A DNA stretch of 64,000 nucleotides from a virus (IMGVR_UViG_3300002143_000172:62001-126000); one strand, 5' to 3'. Positions 32,108 to 41,519 are shown, counted from the stretch's first letter. Notes: generated by a model not told the origin, from the sequence alone. Translations and numbers: made by a program.

Positions 32108-32395
32108 TTAACGCAATGCGATACCGGTAGTACCTTCTAAATATTGCTTCGATGCCTCGCCCTTGCTTTCTACAATAAAAAATGTATTAGATTTTCTAAG
32201 GGTAATATCCCCATCCTTTCCAAGGAACACCCACGGAATCATTCCTAGGCCCTGGCCGTTCATAGTTAGCGCCAGGGGGCGATTGACCGTAATTGTATCA
32301 GTATCTTCTCTTTCAAACTTAGCAATAATTTCATCACCATTGATTAGCTTGATACTTACTACATCTCCATTGGAGAAACCTTTATTAATTAACAT
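32108..32395 (-). CDS. Sm-like small phage protein
   Basis: The 95-residue beta-rich protein has VVSIKLINGDEIIAKFEREDTD, as in the Sm1 motif (V.L.nG.e..G.), then ITVNRPLALTM. An Lsm-like barrel is possible. AAAGGA lies before the ATG. Function unknown. Confidence 0.6.
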   Translation of the reverse strand: MLINKGFSNGDVVSIKLINGDEIIAKFEREDTDTITVNRPLALTMNGQGLGMIPWVFLGKDGDITLRKSNTFFIVESKGEASKQYLEGTTGIALR

Positions 32396-32404
32396 TTTAT
32401 TCCT

Positions 32405-33265
32405 TTATTTTAAAGCTAGTTCTTTGCGGATTTTCGTAGCGGAGATCTGCGTGATGCTTTCATCAAAGGTTTCTTCGCCTGAAGTATATCCAACCCCTCG
32501 TCCCCAACCAATATGAACAATATTAGGTACTACTTGAATTTCATATTGCCCTTGATAAATCGGATCTAAGTCGCGCTTGATAAATGCTTTAACTTGCTCT
32601 ATGGCAAACGGATTAGATCCTTGCCAACCCTGAACATCTCGAATTTGAATAACGACTTGCCCAGTGCGAGCAATAAGTCGTTCAAACAGAGCACGATGTC
32701 CTTCATGCCACGGTTGCCACCGACCTAACATCTGCACTGTTTCTTTTTGCCAATCAAATGTAGGACGGCGGCGATTGTGTAAGATATGATCGCCGACTAG
32801 TTCTACCCACTTTCCTGCATCTTGTTCAGTAATACGGAAATCATAAACTTCGGGAGGAACAAATGCTTTGTTAGTGTCATCGAATCGACCCTCTTTGATA
32901 GTATCAATCCAGATTGTCCAATCGGCCTTAAAGTTGTTACGCATCTCAACTAACGGAGCAACAAAATCACAGATAACAAAATCCCCATTACATGCGATGG
33001 CAAAATCGAACATTCGAATACTTTGACGGATACGGCCTTCTTTGCTGAAGTCCCAATCGTTAAAACGCTTTCTTATTTCATCTGCGTTAAACCAGTCAAC
33101 TTTTGATTTATAGTACAACGGAACCATTTCCATTGTCGAGGCACGCCATAGCGGCATTGTTTCTACCGAGGAGTTTTCCTCGAGATATTTCTTAAGTCGT
33201 TCGGAAAAATATGTTTTCCCAGAACCGGGTAATCCCATTACTAATATTCTTTTTGTATGATTCAT
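32405..33265 (-). CDS. Fused APS-kinase-like kinase and nucleotidylyltransferase
   Basis: The 286-residue protein starts at ATG 33265 (ATGA overlap). Residues 1-165 are a P-loop kinase of the APS-kinase type (MGLPGSGKTYFSERL; WFNADEIRKRF; DFSKEGRIRQS). Residues 180-286 are a nucleotidylyltransferase with MLGRWQPWHEGHRALF (H-x-G-H) and ITQISATKIRK (ISxTxxR), the NMNAT/PPAT-type motifs. The pairing resembles NadR-type fusions in reverse order. It may make PAPS or a nucleotide cofactor; which is unsure. Confidence 0.78.
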   Translation of the reverse strand: MNHTKRILVMGLPGSGKTYFSERLKKYLEENSSVETMPLWRASTMEMVPLYYKSKVDWFNADEIRKRFNDWDFSKEGRIRQSIRMFDFAIACNGDFVICDFVAPLVEMRNNFKADWTIWIDTIKEGRFDDTNKAFVPPEVYDFRITEQDAGKWVELVGDHILHNRRRPTFDWQKETVQMLGRWQPWHEGHRALFERLIARTGQVVIQIRDVQGWQGSNPFAIEQVKAFIKRDLDPIYQGQYEIQVVPNIVHIGWGRGVGYTSGEETFDESITQISATKIRKELALK

Positions 33266-33672
33266 TTTTCTTCTTTCGTAGGTAGTTGGCAAAGTGCTTC
33301 TAACACTTTATAATGCTCGTAGGCTTTCTTTAATGCTTCAAAGTGTTCTAACTTTTCAGGATCGGGTACAAGTATAGCAAGACGCTTTTGTATATCTTCT
33401 AATGCCTTGGCAATGCTAACACCTTTAATCTTAACATCGCCGTCAAATTCTGCATCGCCACTAACTGTTAAACTTGATTGTATACCGGTAGTGGGATAAA
33501 TGTAGGGACTCGTGGTTCCCCAAGTATTACTAGAAATAGTAATATTTCCGTATTGTGGCGTCGTAAGGCAGTTACCAGTAGTAGTATACATTGACGAGAT
33601 GTCTAAAGTAACTGTGTCGTCTGGTGGAAACAGTGGAAATTCTAAATCAAGAGTATTTTTGCTATCATCCAT
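33262..33672 (-). CDS. Conserved virion-type hypothetical protein
   Basis: The 136-residue protein contains SLTVSGDAEFDGDVKIKGVSIAKALEDIQKR (beta repeats then a coiled-coil helix) and EKLEHFEALKKAYEHYKVLEALC. I recognise the style from many T4-like phage genomes; virion location is inference. Confidence 0.65.
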   Translation of the reverse strand: MDDSKNTLDLEFPLFPPDDTVTLDISSMYTTTGNCLTTPQYGNITISSNTWGTTSPYIYPTTGIQSSLTVSGDAEFDGDVKIKGVSIAKALEDIQKRLAILVPDPEKLEHFEALKKAYEHYKVLEALCQLPTKEEK

Positions 33673-33889
33673 TTAAGTGTGCCCGTAGTTCAGTAAACCC
33701 ACCAATTAATGTTCCATCTAAGAAAATCTGTGGGACTGTTCTTGCTGTAGGGATAGCCTCTAACAATTCTTCTTTTGTATAGCCATCGCCTATTTTCTTT
33801 TCTTCAAATTCAATCCCCTTCTGTGTTAACAGGGCCTTTGCCTGATCACAATAGGGACAATGATACTTGGACCATATTATTGCTTTCAT
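33665..33889 (-). CDS. Glutaredoxin
   Basis: The 74-residue protein has SKYHCPYCDQAKALL (CPYC) and TVPQIFLDGTLIGGFTEL (cis-Pro and glutathione pocket). It matches phage NrdC-like glutaredoxins and would feed electrons to the NrdAB reductase encoded 1.5-5 kb away, and perhaps to the peroxiredoxin. Confidence 0.95.
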   Translation of the reverse strand: MKAIIWSKYHCPYCDQAKALLTQKGIEFEEKKIGDGYTKEELLEAIPTARTVPQIFLDGTLIGGFTELRAHLNG

Positions 33890-33890
33890 T

Positions 33891-34064
33891 TTAGCCTTCC
33901 TTTGCTTCTACTAGATAAACATCGCTCATTAAAACTTGTACAGAATGTTCGATGCTTTTAATTATTTGTTCGCTAACAACTTTGGTTGTAGTCTTACCGG
34001 CATCTTCATCTCGTACTAGTGTACTGATTGTAATGACTACTTGTTCTTCTATAATTTGTGCCAT
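33891..34064 (-). CDS. Small phage-type hypothetical protein
   Basis: The 57-residue frame (MAQIIEEQVVITISTLVRDED) sits between glutaredoxin and the amidohydrolase with no gap. It has an alternating beta strand and the helix SEQIIKSIEHSVQVLMSDVY. Codon use and fit make it a likely gene. Function unknown. Confidence 0.7.
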   Translation of the reverse strand: MAQIIEEQVVITISTLVRDEDAGKTTTKVVSEQIIKSIEHSVQVLMSDVYLVEAKEG

Positions 34065-35078
34065 TTAAGCCTCCGATATTTTATATAATTTCTTTGCATT
34101 TTTAAATGCAATCTTTTCAGCTACTTCGATTGGTAATTGACCTAGAATATCTCTCCAATGATCGATGATTTTAGGATATACACTCCATGCATGTTCTTTG
34201 TGACAATCAGTAGCAAACATAAAATTATTAGAATATTTTAATAATACATCGTGCCACAACCGTTGAATTTTACCACTTGGATCTAACATACTACTACTAA
34301 GTTTATTTAATTTTTCATAACTAGCAAAGGTGTATCTTCCGAGATCGTATCCCTTAAAAGAACGCCATTTATACTTGAAATAAAACATTTCTCGCTTGCT
34401 TAATGTAAAATAAACATGTGATTGATGCAATCTTAATATTTCGTGTGCATGAACAGCACTATTATACCCTGCATGTGGAATTATAAAATCAATATCTGGA
34501 TAGCGGGTAAAAAGTTCGTTAAAGTTGGGCCAATCTCTCTCCCAATTATACATTTCCCAATGAAGCATTACTGGAATATTTTTCCCTTTAAGTTTATCCA
34601 TTAATTTTAAAAAATTAGGAGATAAGGGATTAATGTATCGTTCACCTGCTAAGTTCACTTCATTGGTGACACTATAATCACTTTGCGGATTATACTTGTC
34701 ACCATGAGTGCATTGTATCTCTCCGACAAATCTTGCACCACGCTTTATATCTTTTGAAATTGCTTTGATAAAACTTGGAGTAATATCATTTTGATGATCA
34801 AACCCTTTAACTGCTCCAAATATGATAGTATCTTTTAATGTTTGACTAATATTAAAAACATGTTCGTCACTATTATTATCAATGCCGTTAGCTCTACCAA
34901 ATAATGCAAGATGGCTAACACCCGAAGATCCTAAAACTTTACTAAGATGTTCGCTGTCTATTTTTAAATTAATCTGCCCCATTGCATCGATTAATGGGCC
35001 AGTGTACTTGTTATAACTTTTAAAACGATTAAGTTTTAATCGTAACAACAATAGACTTTCTTTTATAATTCTAATCAT
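34065..35078 (-). CDS. Amidohydrolase-2-like TIM-barrel protein
   Basis: The 337-residue product (start MIRIIKESL, directly after the nrdB stop) has VMLHWEMYNWE, DIDFIIPHAGYNS, FMFATDCHKEHAWSVYP and EKIAFKNAKKLYKI. The strand ends with His/Asp residues and the final KNA.KLY helix fit the amidohydrolase_2 family. Substrate unknown. Context in the nrd operon may mean nucleotide metabolism. Confidence 0.7.
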   Translation of the reverse strand: MIRIIKESLLLLRLKLNRFKSYNKYTGPLIDAMGQINLKIDSEHLSKVLGSSGVSHLALFGRANGIDNNSDEHVFNISQTLKDTIIFGAVKGFDHQNDITPSFIKAISKDIKRGARFVGEIQCTHGDKYNPQSDYSVTNEVNLAGERYINPLSPNFLKLMDKLKGKNIPVMLHWEMYNWERDWPNFNELFTRYPDIDFIIPHAGYNSAVHAHEILRLHQSHVYFTLSKREMFYFKYKWRSFKGYDLGRYTFASYEKLNKLSSSMLDPSGKIQRLWHDVLLKYSNNFMFATDCHKEHAWSVYPKIIDHWRDILGQLPIEVAEKIAFKNAKKLYKISEA

Positions 35079-35079
35079 T

Positions 35080-36180
35080 TTATAGGTCTGGAAGTTCATC
35101 ATATTCAACTGCATCGCTCATTACACCAATAACATAATTGGTGCTTTCATTTTCTTGTAGTGCAGTTTGCTTCTTATTGATATTCACATGTTTGTTAAAC
35201 CAGGGAATTGGACTTGCTCTTGGATGCTCTTCTTCGTACTTGATCCCAACATCTTTTAATTTAATAAAAGCTGTATGATCAACAAAGTCTTTTAAAATCG
35301 CCGCATTCAATCCAATGACGGGACCAAGTTTAAACAGATAATCTGCCCAGGCTTTCTCTTCTGCAATAACTTCCATATACATAGCATATACCTCGTCACG
35401 ACATTCTTCTGCAATGGGCACAAAATCTGGATCATCCTTGACAACATTGTTGATTAACCAAGCAGTCCATTCGCTGTGTAAAATTTCATCTTGTAGGATC
35501 AAGCTGATAATGTTACCATTACCGATATAGATCTTATTTTCTACCATGGCTAATGAGGTGGCAAATGATACCATGAAGCGGAGTGCTTCCAATGCATAGC
35601 TCGCGTGTAATGCCAACCAAATCGCTTTCTTGTGATCGTGTAAAGGAATTTCTTCGCCCAATTCTTTACGACAGTTAAGTTGATGTAGATCTTCATAATA
35701 TTTTCCAACGCTGGCGGCCATGTTAGAAATCTCAGCTGTGTCATGAATTTTGTTAAACTCATCTTTAGGTACGCCATAGACATTACGAATAATATGGCTA
35801 TATGATTTACTATGGATTGAAGTTTCAAAGAAACTCCAAGTAAGTGCTAGTGCTTCTAGTTCCGGAATACTACTAACAGGACCGAATACCTGGAATGGAG
35901 CGCGGCCTTGTATACTATCAAGGGCGGTTTGGCGCAACAGGTTGCTAGTGAATATGTGTTTAACCGCATCACTTGCTTCCTTGTGATCCATTTTATCTTT
36001 AGTAAGACTAATTTCTTCCGGTACCCAAAAGAACCCACGAGCCAATTCTTCGTACTTCTGTAGTTTAGGATATTTTACTTCCTCGAATCTCTGTACTGTT
36101 ACTGGTCCTGCTGGATCCAAAAACATTTTACGCTTGAGGTAATTTGTGGGTTTGCTAAAATCGTATTGTTCTTTGCTCAT
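35080..36180 (-). CDS. nrdB: Ribonucleotide reductase small subunit, class Ia
   Basis: The 366-residue protein has metal ligands ALDSIQGR (Asp), FFETSIHSKSY (Glu, His and the radical Tyr), ALEALRFMVSFA (Glu) and DEILHSEW (Glu, His). The tail YDELPDL should dock NrdA. The spacing from Glu to His in the second helix is one longer than the ETIHSRSY I recall for E. coli. It is joined to nrdA by a 23-residue frame. Confidence 0.96.
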   Translation of the reverse strand: MSKEQYDFSKPTNYLKRKMFLDPAGPVTVQRFEEVKYPKLQKYEELARGFFWVPEEISLTKDKMDHKEASDAVKHIFTSNLLRQTALDSIQGRAPFQVFGPVSSIPELEALALTWSFFETSIHSKSYSHIIRNVYGVPKDEFNKIHDTAEISNMAASVGKYYEDLHQLNCRKELGEEIPLHDHKKAIWLALHASYALEALRFMVSFATSLAMVENKIYIGNGNIISLILQDEILHSEWTAWLINNVVKDDPDFVPIAEECRDEVYAMYMEVIAEEKAWADYLFKLGPVIGLNAAILKDFVDHTAFIKLKDVGIKYEEEHPRASPIPWFNKHVNINKKQTALQENESTNYVIGVMSDAVEYDELPDL

Positions 36181-36248
36181 TTATATTGTGTCCATTCAAT
36201 GTCTGCGGTTGGGATCCGGCCCTTCCTAAAATACTTTACCATGTTCAT
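36177..36248 (-). CDS. Tiny frame linking nrdA and nrdB
   Basis: The 23-codon frame (MNMVKYFRKGRIPTADIEW...) fills the gap between the two genes: it starts 4 nt after the nrdA stop and its TGA overlaps the nrdB ATG as ATGA. It may serve translational coupling or be a small real protein. Confidence 0.45.
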   Translation of the reverse strand: MNMVKYFRKGRIPTADIEWTQYK

Positions 36249-36251
36249 AGT

Positions 36252-38600
36252 TTACAACTTGCAGGCTTCGCAGGAATCATCATCCTCGTAAATAATCGAG
36301 GTGTCAGTTGTAATTATGCTTGTAGCTGGTATGGCCAGTAAAATTTCGTTTGTTCCAGTAACCGAGGTCTTAGCGCCAACTTTATTAATAAGGCTGTAGT
36401 AGATGGATTTGATTCCCCATTTATAGGCTAACATTAAATTCTTAGCAACTAGTGTTCCCGGAACTTTACCACCTTCAAAATGTGCTGGATTGTAAAATGT
36501 GTTAGTGCTCAAACTTTGATCAACATAGGCTGCTAATACTGCCGCAGTCTTTAGATAGGTGACACAATCTTTTTGGTCCCACATGAGTTGATAGCGATTT
36601 TTTAATCTACGATATTCAGGAACTACTTGCACAAAACTACCTGCTTTTGATTCCTTAACACTAATCATCTCCATGGGCATCTCAATACCATTTGTACTGT
36701 TTAATACTACACTACTTGACTCAACCGGAGCCACAGCCATTAATGTAGCATTACGGATACCATACTTCTTCATGTTCTCACGCAAGGGCTCCCAATTAAT
36801 GCTGGGAGTGAAATCAGTTAACTCATTTACACCTGAGTTTCTACGCTCCCAAGGAAATACGCCCTTACCATACCAAGTGTGTTCACTGCGAGTACAGGGG
36901 CCGCGCTCCTTGGCTAATTCAACACTGATCTCGGTAAGATAATATGCTTGATGTTCCATCCAACGCTTAACTTCTGCAAGTGCTTCTGGATCTCCATACT
37001 TCATTGACTTGCGAGCATGCCAGTAAGCTAAGTTAGTAATGCCCACGCCTAACGGCTCAAATTCCGTATTAGCCATTTTACTTTGAATACTAAGGAAGTC
37101 TTGGTATTGTAGTAGATTGCTTAGACTTCTTACCAATGTACGGCAGGCCTTACGCATCTCTTGAGGATTACGGAATGCACCCCAGTTAATCGAACCTAGC
37201 GTACAAAGGGCGATTCGCCCATTTGGATCTTCAATGCGTTGGAACGGTCGTGTGGGCAAGAGAATCTCTTGACATAGATTGCTTTGATATATAGGGTCAA
37301 CTTTAGTATCAAACGGGCCTTGGTTGATAACATTATCTATGTTTACTAGATAGATGCGACCGGTGTCCGACCTTTCTTTAAGAATGCCATTCTTAAAGAT
37401 TGCCTCTGCCGATAAGACTTTCTTTTTCTTAGTTTTATCTTGCTCGTACTTTAGGTACAATGTTTCAAATTCTTTACTATCTCTGTAATAGGCTTCGTAT
37501 AGGTCAGGAACTTCATTTGGATCAAATAATGTAATGCTTTCACTATTCTTATAACGGCGCCAAAACATTGCACTAACAACTACACTATAATCCATTTGAC
37601 GCACACGAGTCTCGTCAGTACCTTGATTATTTTTCAATACAATAAGGTCTTCAAATTGATAATGCCAAATAGGGAAAGTTACAGTACATGACGCATTACG
37701 AATACCGCCTTGGCTACATGAGCGCAGGTCGGAGAACCATTTCTTTAGGAATGGGAGCATGCCAGTATGCTTAATCTCTCCACCGCGGATCGGTGCTCCT
37801 AATGGACGCAACCTTCCAATCTCAAGTCCAATGCCTGCCCGCTTGCTGGCATACTTGGCCATCATTTCACCTGCGGCAAAAATACTATCTAATGTATCAT
37901 CACTGCTAATCAACACGCAACTACTAAACTGCTTGGTAGGTGTGCCAAGACCGGCGAGAACAGGAGTTGCTAGGGTAAAGTGTCCGTCGCTTGCACACTC
38001 ATAATAATCCTTCACATATTTTAATCTATTTTCTTTAGGTTCAGCATGAAAAGCTGTGCTGGCGGCTATGGCATATCGTATTTGTGGGGTTTCGTAAATT
38101 TGACCAGTGGTGCGATTCTGTACAAGATATTTTTCGCATAGTTGTGCAATAGCGGCAAAGTTATAATTTTCATCTTTATCATGATCGACGAAAAGATCGA
38201 TGATATTCCATTCGTCTTCAGTATACCATTCTAGGAGGTCTGTAGTATAGACACCTTCCTTAACATTTTTCTTAACTATCTCATAAAGTTTTGGAGGAAC
38301 ATATTCTCCATAGACTTCTTTACGCAACATACTCACTCGTTGCCTACCAGCTACATACTGATAGTTGACATTATTGATTTCTGGATTTTCGGTTTCGTCA
38401 ATTAGGTTGACCATAGCCTTGAGCAATAGCTCGTCTATAGTTTCTGTTGTAATTCCATCGTGCAATTCTATCTGTGCTTTTAATTCTATCATTGACTGAC
38501 TAACTCCGTCAATGCCTCTACATGCGTGTGCTACCTGTCTTTGTATCTTCGAAATATCGAGAGGAACACGCTCCCCATTGCGTTTAACAACTGTTATCAT
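36252..38600 (-). CDS. nrdA: Ribonucleotide reductase large subunit, class Ia
   Basis: The 782-residue protein has an N-terminal ATP-cone (VVKRNGERVPLDISKIQRQV), the radical-site set SNLCQEI (N-x-C-x-E) and IALCTLGSINWG (Cys), an early redox Cys (KQFSSCVLISSD), and the C-terminal CEACKL pair reduced by glutaredoxin. ATP-cone presence means overall dATP control. It forms the start of the nrdA-nrdB-amidohydrolase-glutaredoxin run. Confidence 0.97.
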   Translation of the reverse strand: MITVVKRNGERVPLDISKIQRQVAHACRGIDGVSQSMIELKAQIELHDGITTETIDELLLKAMVNLIDETENPEINNVNYQYVAGRQRVSMLRKEVYGEYVPPKLYEIVKKNVKEGVYTTDLLEWYTEDEWNIIDLFVDHDKDENYNFAAIAQLCEKYLVQNRTTGQIYETPQIRYAIAASTAFHAEPKENRLKYVKDYYECASDGHFTLATPVLAGLGTPTKQFSSCVLISSDDTLDSIFAAGEMMAKYASKRAGIGLEIGRLRPLGAPIRGGEIKHTGMLPFLKKWFSDLRSCSQGGIRNASCTVTFPIWHYQFEDLIVLKNNQGTDETRVRQMDYSVVVSAMFWRRYKNSESITLFDPNEVPDLYEAYYRDSKEFETLYLKYEQDKTKKKKVLSAEAIFKNGILKERSDTGRIYLVNIDNVINQGPFDTKVDPIYQSNLCQEILLPTRPFQRIEDPNGRIALCTLGSINWGAFRNPQEMRKACRTLVRSLSNLLQYQDFLSIQSKMANTEFEPLGVGITNLAYWHARKSMKYGDPEALAEVKRWMEHQAYYLTEISVELAKERGPCTRSEHTWYGKGVFPWERRNSGVNELTDFTPSINWEPLRENMKKYGIRNATLMAVAPVESSSVVLNSTNGIEMPMEMISVKESKAGSFVQVVPEYRRLKNRYQLMWDQKDCVTYLKTAAVLAAYVDQSLSTNTFYNPAHFEGGKVPGTLVAKNLMLAYKWGIKSIYYSLINKVGAKTSVTGTNEILLAIPATSIITTDTSIIYEDDDSCEACKL

Positions 38601-38633
38601 TTTTATTGCCTTCTGGTATTGTGGTGAAGATAT

Positions 38634-39068
38634 TTACCAGCGGGAGCTCAGTTCTACTTGATTTTCGAGGTAAAATGAATCCGGGACATCATCTGCCGGA
38701 ACTGGACCGTTATCGTTGTAGTTAATTACCCAAGTGTCATCGACACACACGATATTATAATAACACTTTTTTGTTGAGTTTACAAGTGTTTTGATTTCTA
38801 TTTTTGAATTTTTAAACCGATCAGTTAACTTTAATGTCCAACCGATCATTACAGCTTTAGTGAAGTCATCGAACCTATTTGAAACAATAATTTCCCAAGG
38901 TGTGGGCCAACTTTTTTTATTGTATTGATCTATTTTATTATTGAATGGAACAAATGGTGCGTCTCGCCAAAAGTTGTGCACCTCTTGTAACGGATCACTG
39001 CATTGGGTAAGATACCTGCGATGGTCAGCCCATGCCGACAGTCGATCGTCAATTGATTTTTCAAACAT
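38634..39068 (-). CDS. Phage-type hypothetical protein
   Basis: The 144-residue protein contains DPLQEVHNFWRDAPFVPFNN and KSWPTPWEIIVSNRFDDFTKAVMIGWTLKLTDRF. The style is phage-like; no domain recognised. It overlaps a late-like box with its own 3' end and follows the beta-helix fibre. Confidence 0.65.
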   Translation of the reverse strand: MFEKSIDDRLSAWADHRRYLTQCSDPLQEVHNFWRDAPFVPFNNKIDQYNKKSWPTPWEIIVSNRFDDFTKAVMIGWTLKLTDRFKNSKIEIKTLVNSTKKCYYNIVCVDDTWVINYNDNGPVPADDVPDSFYLENQVELSSRW

Positions 39069-39071
39069 TAA

Positions 39072-40724
39072 TTAAACCATTATGGTTATAGTATATTCCA
39101 TTGTAGTCTCAACTTCATCAAAGTTATAAGCAACCACTGATATGTAATTAAGTGCGTCATTATCCATGTTAGTTGAGAACGCTAGTAAATTCGAAGTATC
39201 GGTTATTACTTCGGAATAGTTGTAATAGTCACTTACTGATGCAAAGTTATCGCTTGAAATATTTACGGTCAATGTACCTTTCCTGCTCATGTTGTCATTA
39301 CCTATTTGATATTCAATCAATGCAATCTGGTCATGTCCTGTAAGAGGAATTTTACAAACTTCTTGGTTATTAGTTGATGCGGCTAATGTAACATTTTCTG
39401 GGATAGTGTTTTCTATCTTTGCATGTTGGCTTGCTATAGGATTATAGTAAAAGCCCGGATCGGAATTAACCGAAACTTCTTTTCTATTAAATCGATCGTT
39501 TATTGATGTATTACCCATTGAATCAAATTTAAAAATTGGATTCTTTTGTTGCGTGATATTTTTATCAGCAATGGTTCCTAAATTACCCACAGTTCTATAG
39601 ATATTCTCTCTGCTTATCAAATTAGTTGCAGAATCATTTTGGGTAGTTTCAATTGCATACTCTCGGATGTCTTGAAATCTATTTTTAGTGACTAAAGTAT
39701 GTTGTGCAATTCTGCCTGTTGGATCTGCATTTGCAGATGATACGCGAATTCCAGTTTTTAGATAGCCAAAGGTGCTGTTGGAAATTTTTGTGCCGCTAAT
39801 ACGACCAATTAAATTAACTCCTCGCTCTATATTTTTAAAAACACAATTTTGTACCAGAGTGCTGTAAGCAACTGCTCCGGTTAAGTCCGATCCGAGATTT
39901 CCTCTAACAGTAATAGCAGTACCGGTGCTTACATAAGTAGAGGTCGATATATTAGCGTCTTTAGTTGTAAATTCTATATTATTGATTGTAGGTTTCTCAC
40001 AGTTATCTATTGTGATTAGGCTTGCTGTATTAACATTATCTTTTTTATAAGCAAGAGTCATATCTTCCAATGTTACATATTTTGAAGAAAACTCACCGGT
40101 CTGCATTGTAACTGAGAAATTATTTCCTAACCCATCCACGGTCCTAAATAAATTTGTAGCATTGTTAGTCAATGTAATTGATGTAATACCCGGACCTTCT
40201 CCACGCAAGTGGGCATATGGAGGTAAATCAACTACAGAAGAAACTCTAAAGTCTCCCGCAGGGATTTCTAAAACTCGAACGGTTCCAGTTCCATAAAATT
40301 CGTTGGAATAGATATCCTGTATAGCCCTAGTTAACGCATCCGTGATGTCAGTCCCGTCAATAAGAGCCTCTTGAGTAAAATCATGTAGGTTTACTGTAGC
40401 GTCTAGTTTTTTAGCAATCGTAGTTGTAGTACTTCTAAACTGACTAAATGGTAGATCATCGCGATATCTATATGTACTTGTACTAGCGGCAGAGCCTGTT
40501 AGACTGTGGCTTCCTTCTATCAGGTTAAAGAAATTTTGAAGGTCCTTATCGGTTAGGACCCTAGCATTATCATCGCTATTCGCTCCTTCAGATACCCGCT
40601 TACCAATATATAGATTTTGTGTATCTTCTGCCCAACCAAATTCGCCGGGCTCTAGTTGAGGAACGCCGGTTTCGTGCTCTTGTCCTCTACGGACCTGTAT
40701 TCTCGCGATTTCTATTACAGCCAT
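39072..40724 (-). CDS. Tail fibre/spike with beta-helix
   Basis: The 550-residue protein begins IEIARIQVRRGQEHETGVPQ and PGEFGWAEDTQNLYIGKR, a start common to phage fibres. Residues about 110-400 show repeated short strands (IPAGDFRVSSVVDLPPYAHLRGEG; TLEDMTLAY; PTINNIEF; NCVFKNIERGVNL; ISNSTFGYL) typical of right-handed beta-helix folds. The end is a beta domain. Likely binds or cuts host surface glycan. Confidence 0.8.
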   Translation of the reverse strand: MAVIEIARIQVRRGQEHETGVPQLEPGEFGWAEDTQNLYIGKRVSEGANSDDNARVLTDKDLQNFFNLIEGSHSLTGSAASTSTYRYRDDLPFSQFRSTTTTIAKKLDATVNLHDFTQEALIDGTDITDALTRAIQDIYSNEFYGTGTVRVLEIPAGDFRVSSVVDLPPYAHLRGEGPGITSITLTNNATNLFRTVDGLGNNFSVTMQTGEFSSKYVTLEDMTLAYKKDNVNTASLITIDNCEKPTINNIEFTTKDANISTSTYVSTGTAITVRGNLGSDLTGAVAYSTLVQNCVFKNIERGVNLIGRISGTKISNSTFGYLKTGIRVSSANADPTGRIAQHTLVTKNRFQDIREYAIETTQNDSATNLISRENIYRTVGNLGTIADKNITQQKNPIFKFDSMGNTSINDRFNRKEVSVNSDPGFYYNPIASQHAKIENTIPENVTLAASTNNQEVCKIPLTGHDQIALIEYQIGNDNMSRKGTLTVNISSDNFASVSDYYNYSEVITDTSNLLAFSTNMDNDALNYISVVAYNFDEVETTMEYTITIMV

Positions 40725-40728
40725 AAAA

Positions 40729-40753
40729 ATATCCCTGTTATAGGGATATTTAT
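40729..40753 (-). promoter_or_regulatory. Late box plus leader hairpin before the fibre gene
   Basis: ATAAATATC (40745-40753) is followed by the hairpin ATATCCC/GGGATAT (40729-40749), which ends 5 nt before the ATG. The box and hairpin share bases. It may also end transcripts of the upstream nuclease. Confidence 0.55.
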
Positions 40754-40757
40754 CTTA

Positions 40758-41483
40758 TTAGTTCGTGAGTTTTTGTTTGAGTCCGCGCATACCAGTGGTG
40801 TAGTATTCGTTTACTTTGTCTAACCACTGACTTTGCCAGTGTTCAAACTCGTCGGGCCAAAGATCAAATTGCTGGTACTGTAAATCTCTGCTACACATGA
40901 ACACATGACCTTCTTTTATGTTGGTACCGTAGACTTCATTGTGTGCTAAGATATATGCTATAAGTTGTATTTTGTAATCACCAACCCATTCTTCTTTTTT
41001 AGGTTTGTTGGTTTGTTTATAATCGCATACGCTAGGATTGCCTTTATAAACACCCACTAAGTCAGTTGTGCCGCTGTATAGACCTGGAAAGTACAAACTT
41101 TGTTCCATTGCCCAAATTTCGGACATGTCAACAAGGCCTTTTTCAATAATAACATCGGCCATTTTGTTGGCTTGTATATGTACAGGATTGTTTCCAGGTT
41201 GACGCTGAACCCCGGCAATAAATCTTTCTAAATTGCCATGCATAGCAGTTCCTACACCAGCAGCCTCATTGGTGATTTGTTGAGCCTTGTCATGTCCTAT
41301 CTTATCACGCCATGCGTTTAAGGAAGTCATGTCTTTGGTAGAACTTAGGATAGTGGTCACACTTGGTAGTGTTTCACCGTCGGGAGTTTGGTAAACTCTT
41401 TTACGAGTTACCGGATCATTTATTTGCTTACAGTTTTTATATTGGAATCGTTCAACGAACGGTGGAGGAGTATAAGTTTGCAT
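40758..41483 (-). CDS. PD-(D/E)XK nuclease (RecB/Cas4-like)
   Basis: The 241-residue protein has LPSVTTILS, GTAMHGNLERFI, GTTDLVGVYKGNPSVCDYKQTNKPK (D...D-Y-K) and DYKIQLIAYILAHN (Q..aY). This is the RecB-type nuclease motif set found in many T4-like marine phages. Probably exonuclease for DNA recycling or recombination. Has its own sigma-70 promoter. Confidence 0.85.
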   Translation of the reverse strand: MQTYTPPPFVERFQYKNCKQINDPVTRKRVYQTPDGETLPSVTTILSSTKDMTSLNAWRDKIGHDKAQQITNEAAGVGTAMHGNLERFIAGVQRQPGNNPVHIQANKMADVIIEKGLVDMSEIWAMEQSLYFPGLYSGTTDLVGVYKGNPSVCDYKQTNKPKKEEWVGDYKIQLIAYILAHNEVYGTNIKEGHVFMCSRDLQYQQFDLWPDEFEHWQSQWLDKVNEYYTTGMRGLKQKLTN

Positions 41484-41490
41484 AGTGTTA

Positions 41491-41519
41491 ATTATAACAC
41501 CTGCAACCTACCGTGTCAA
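41491..41519 (-). promoter_or_regulatory. Consensus sigma-70 promoter, nuclease
   Basis: TTGACA (41514-41519), a 17-bp spacer and TATAAT (41491-41496); the -10 lies in an inverted repeat GTGTTA/TAACAC. Confidence 0.8.
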
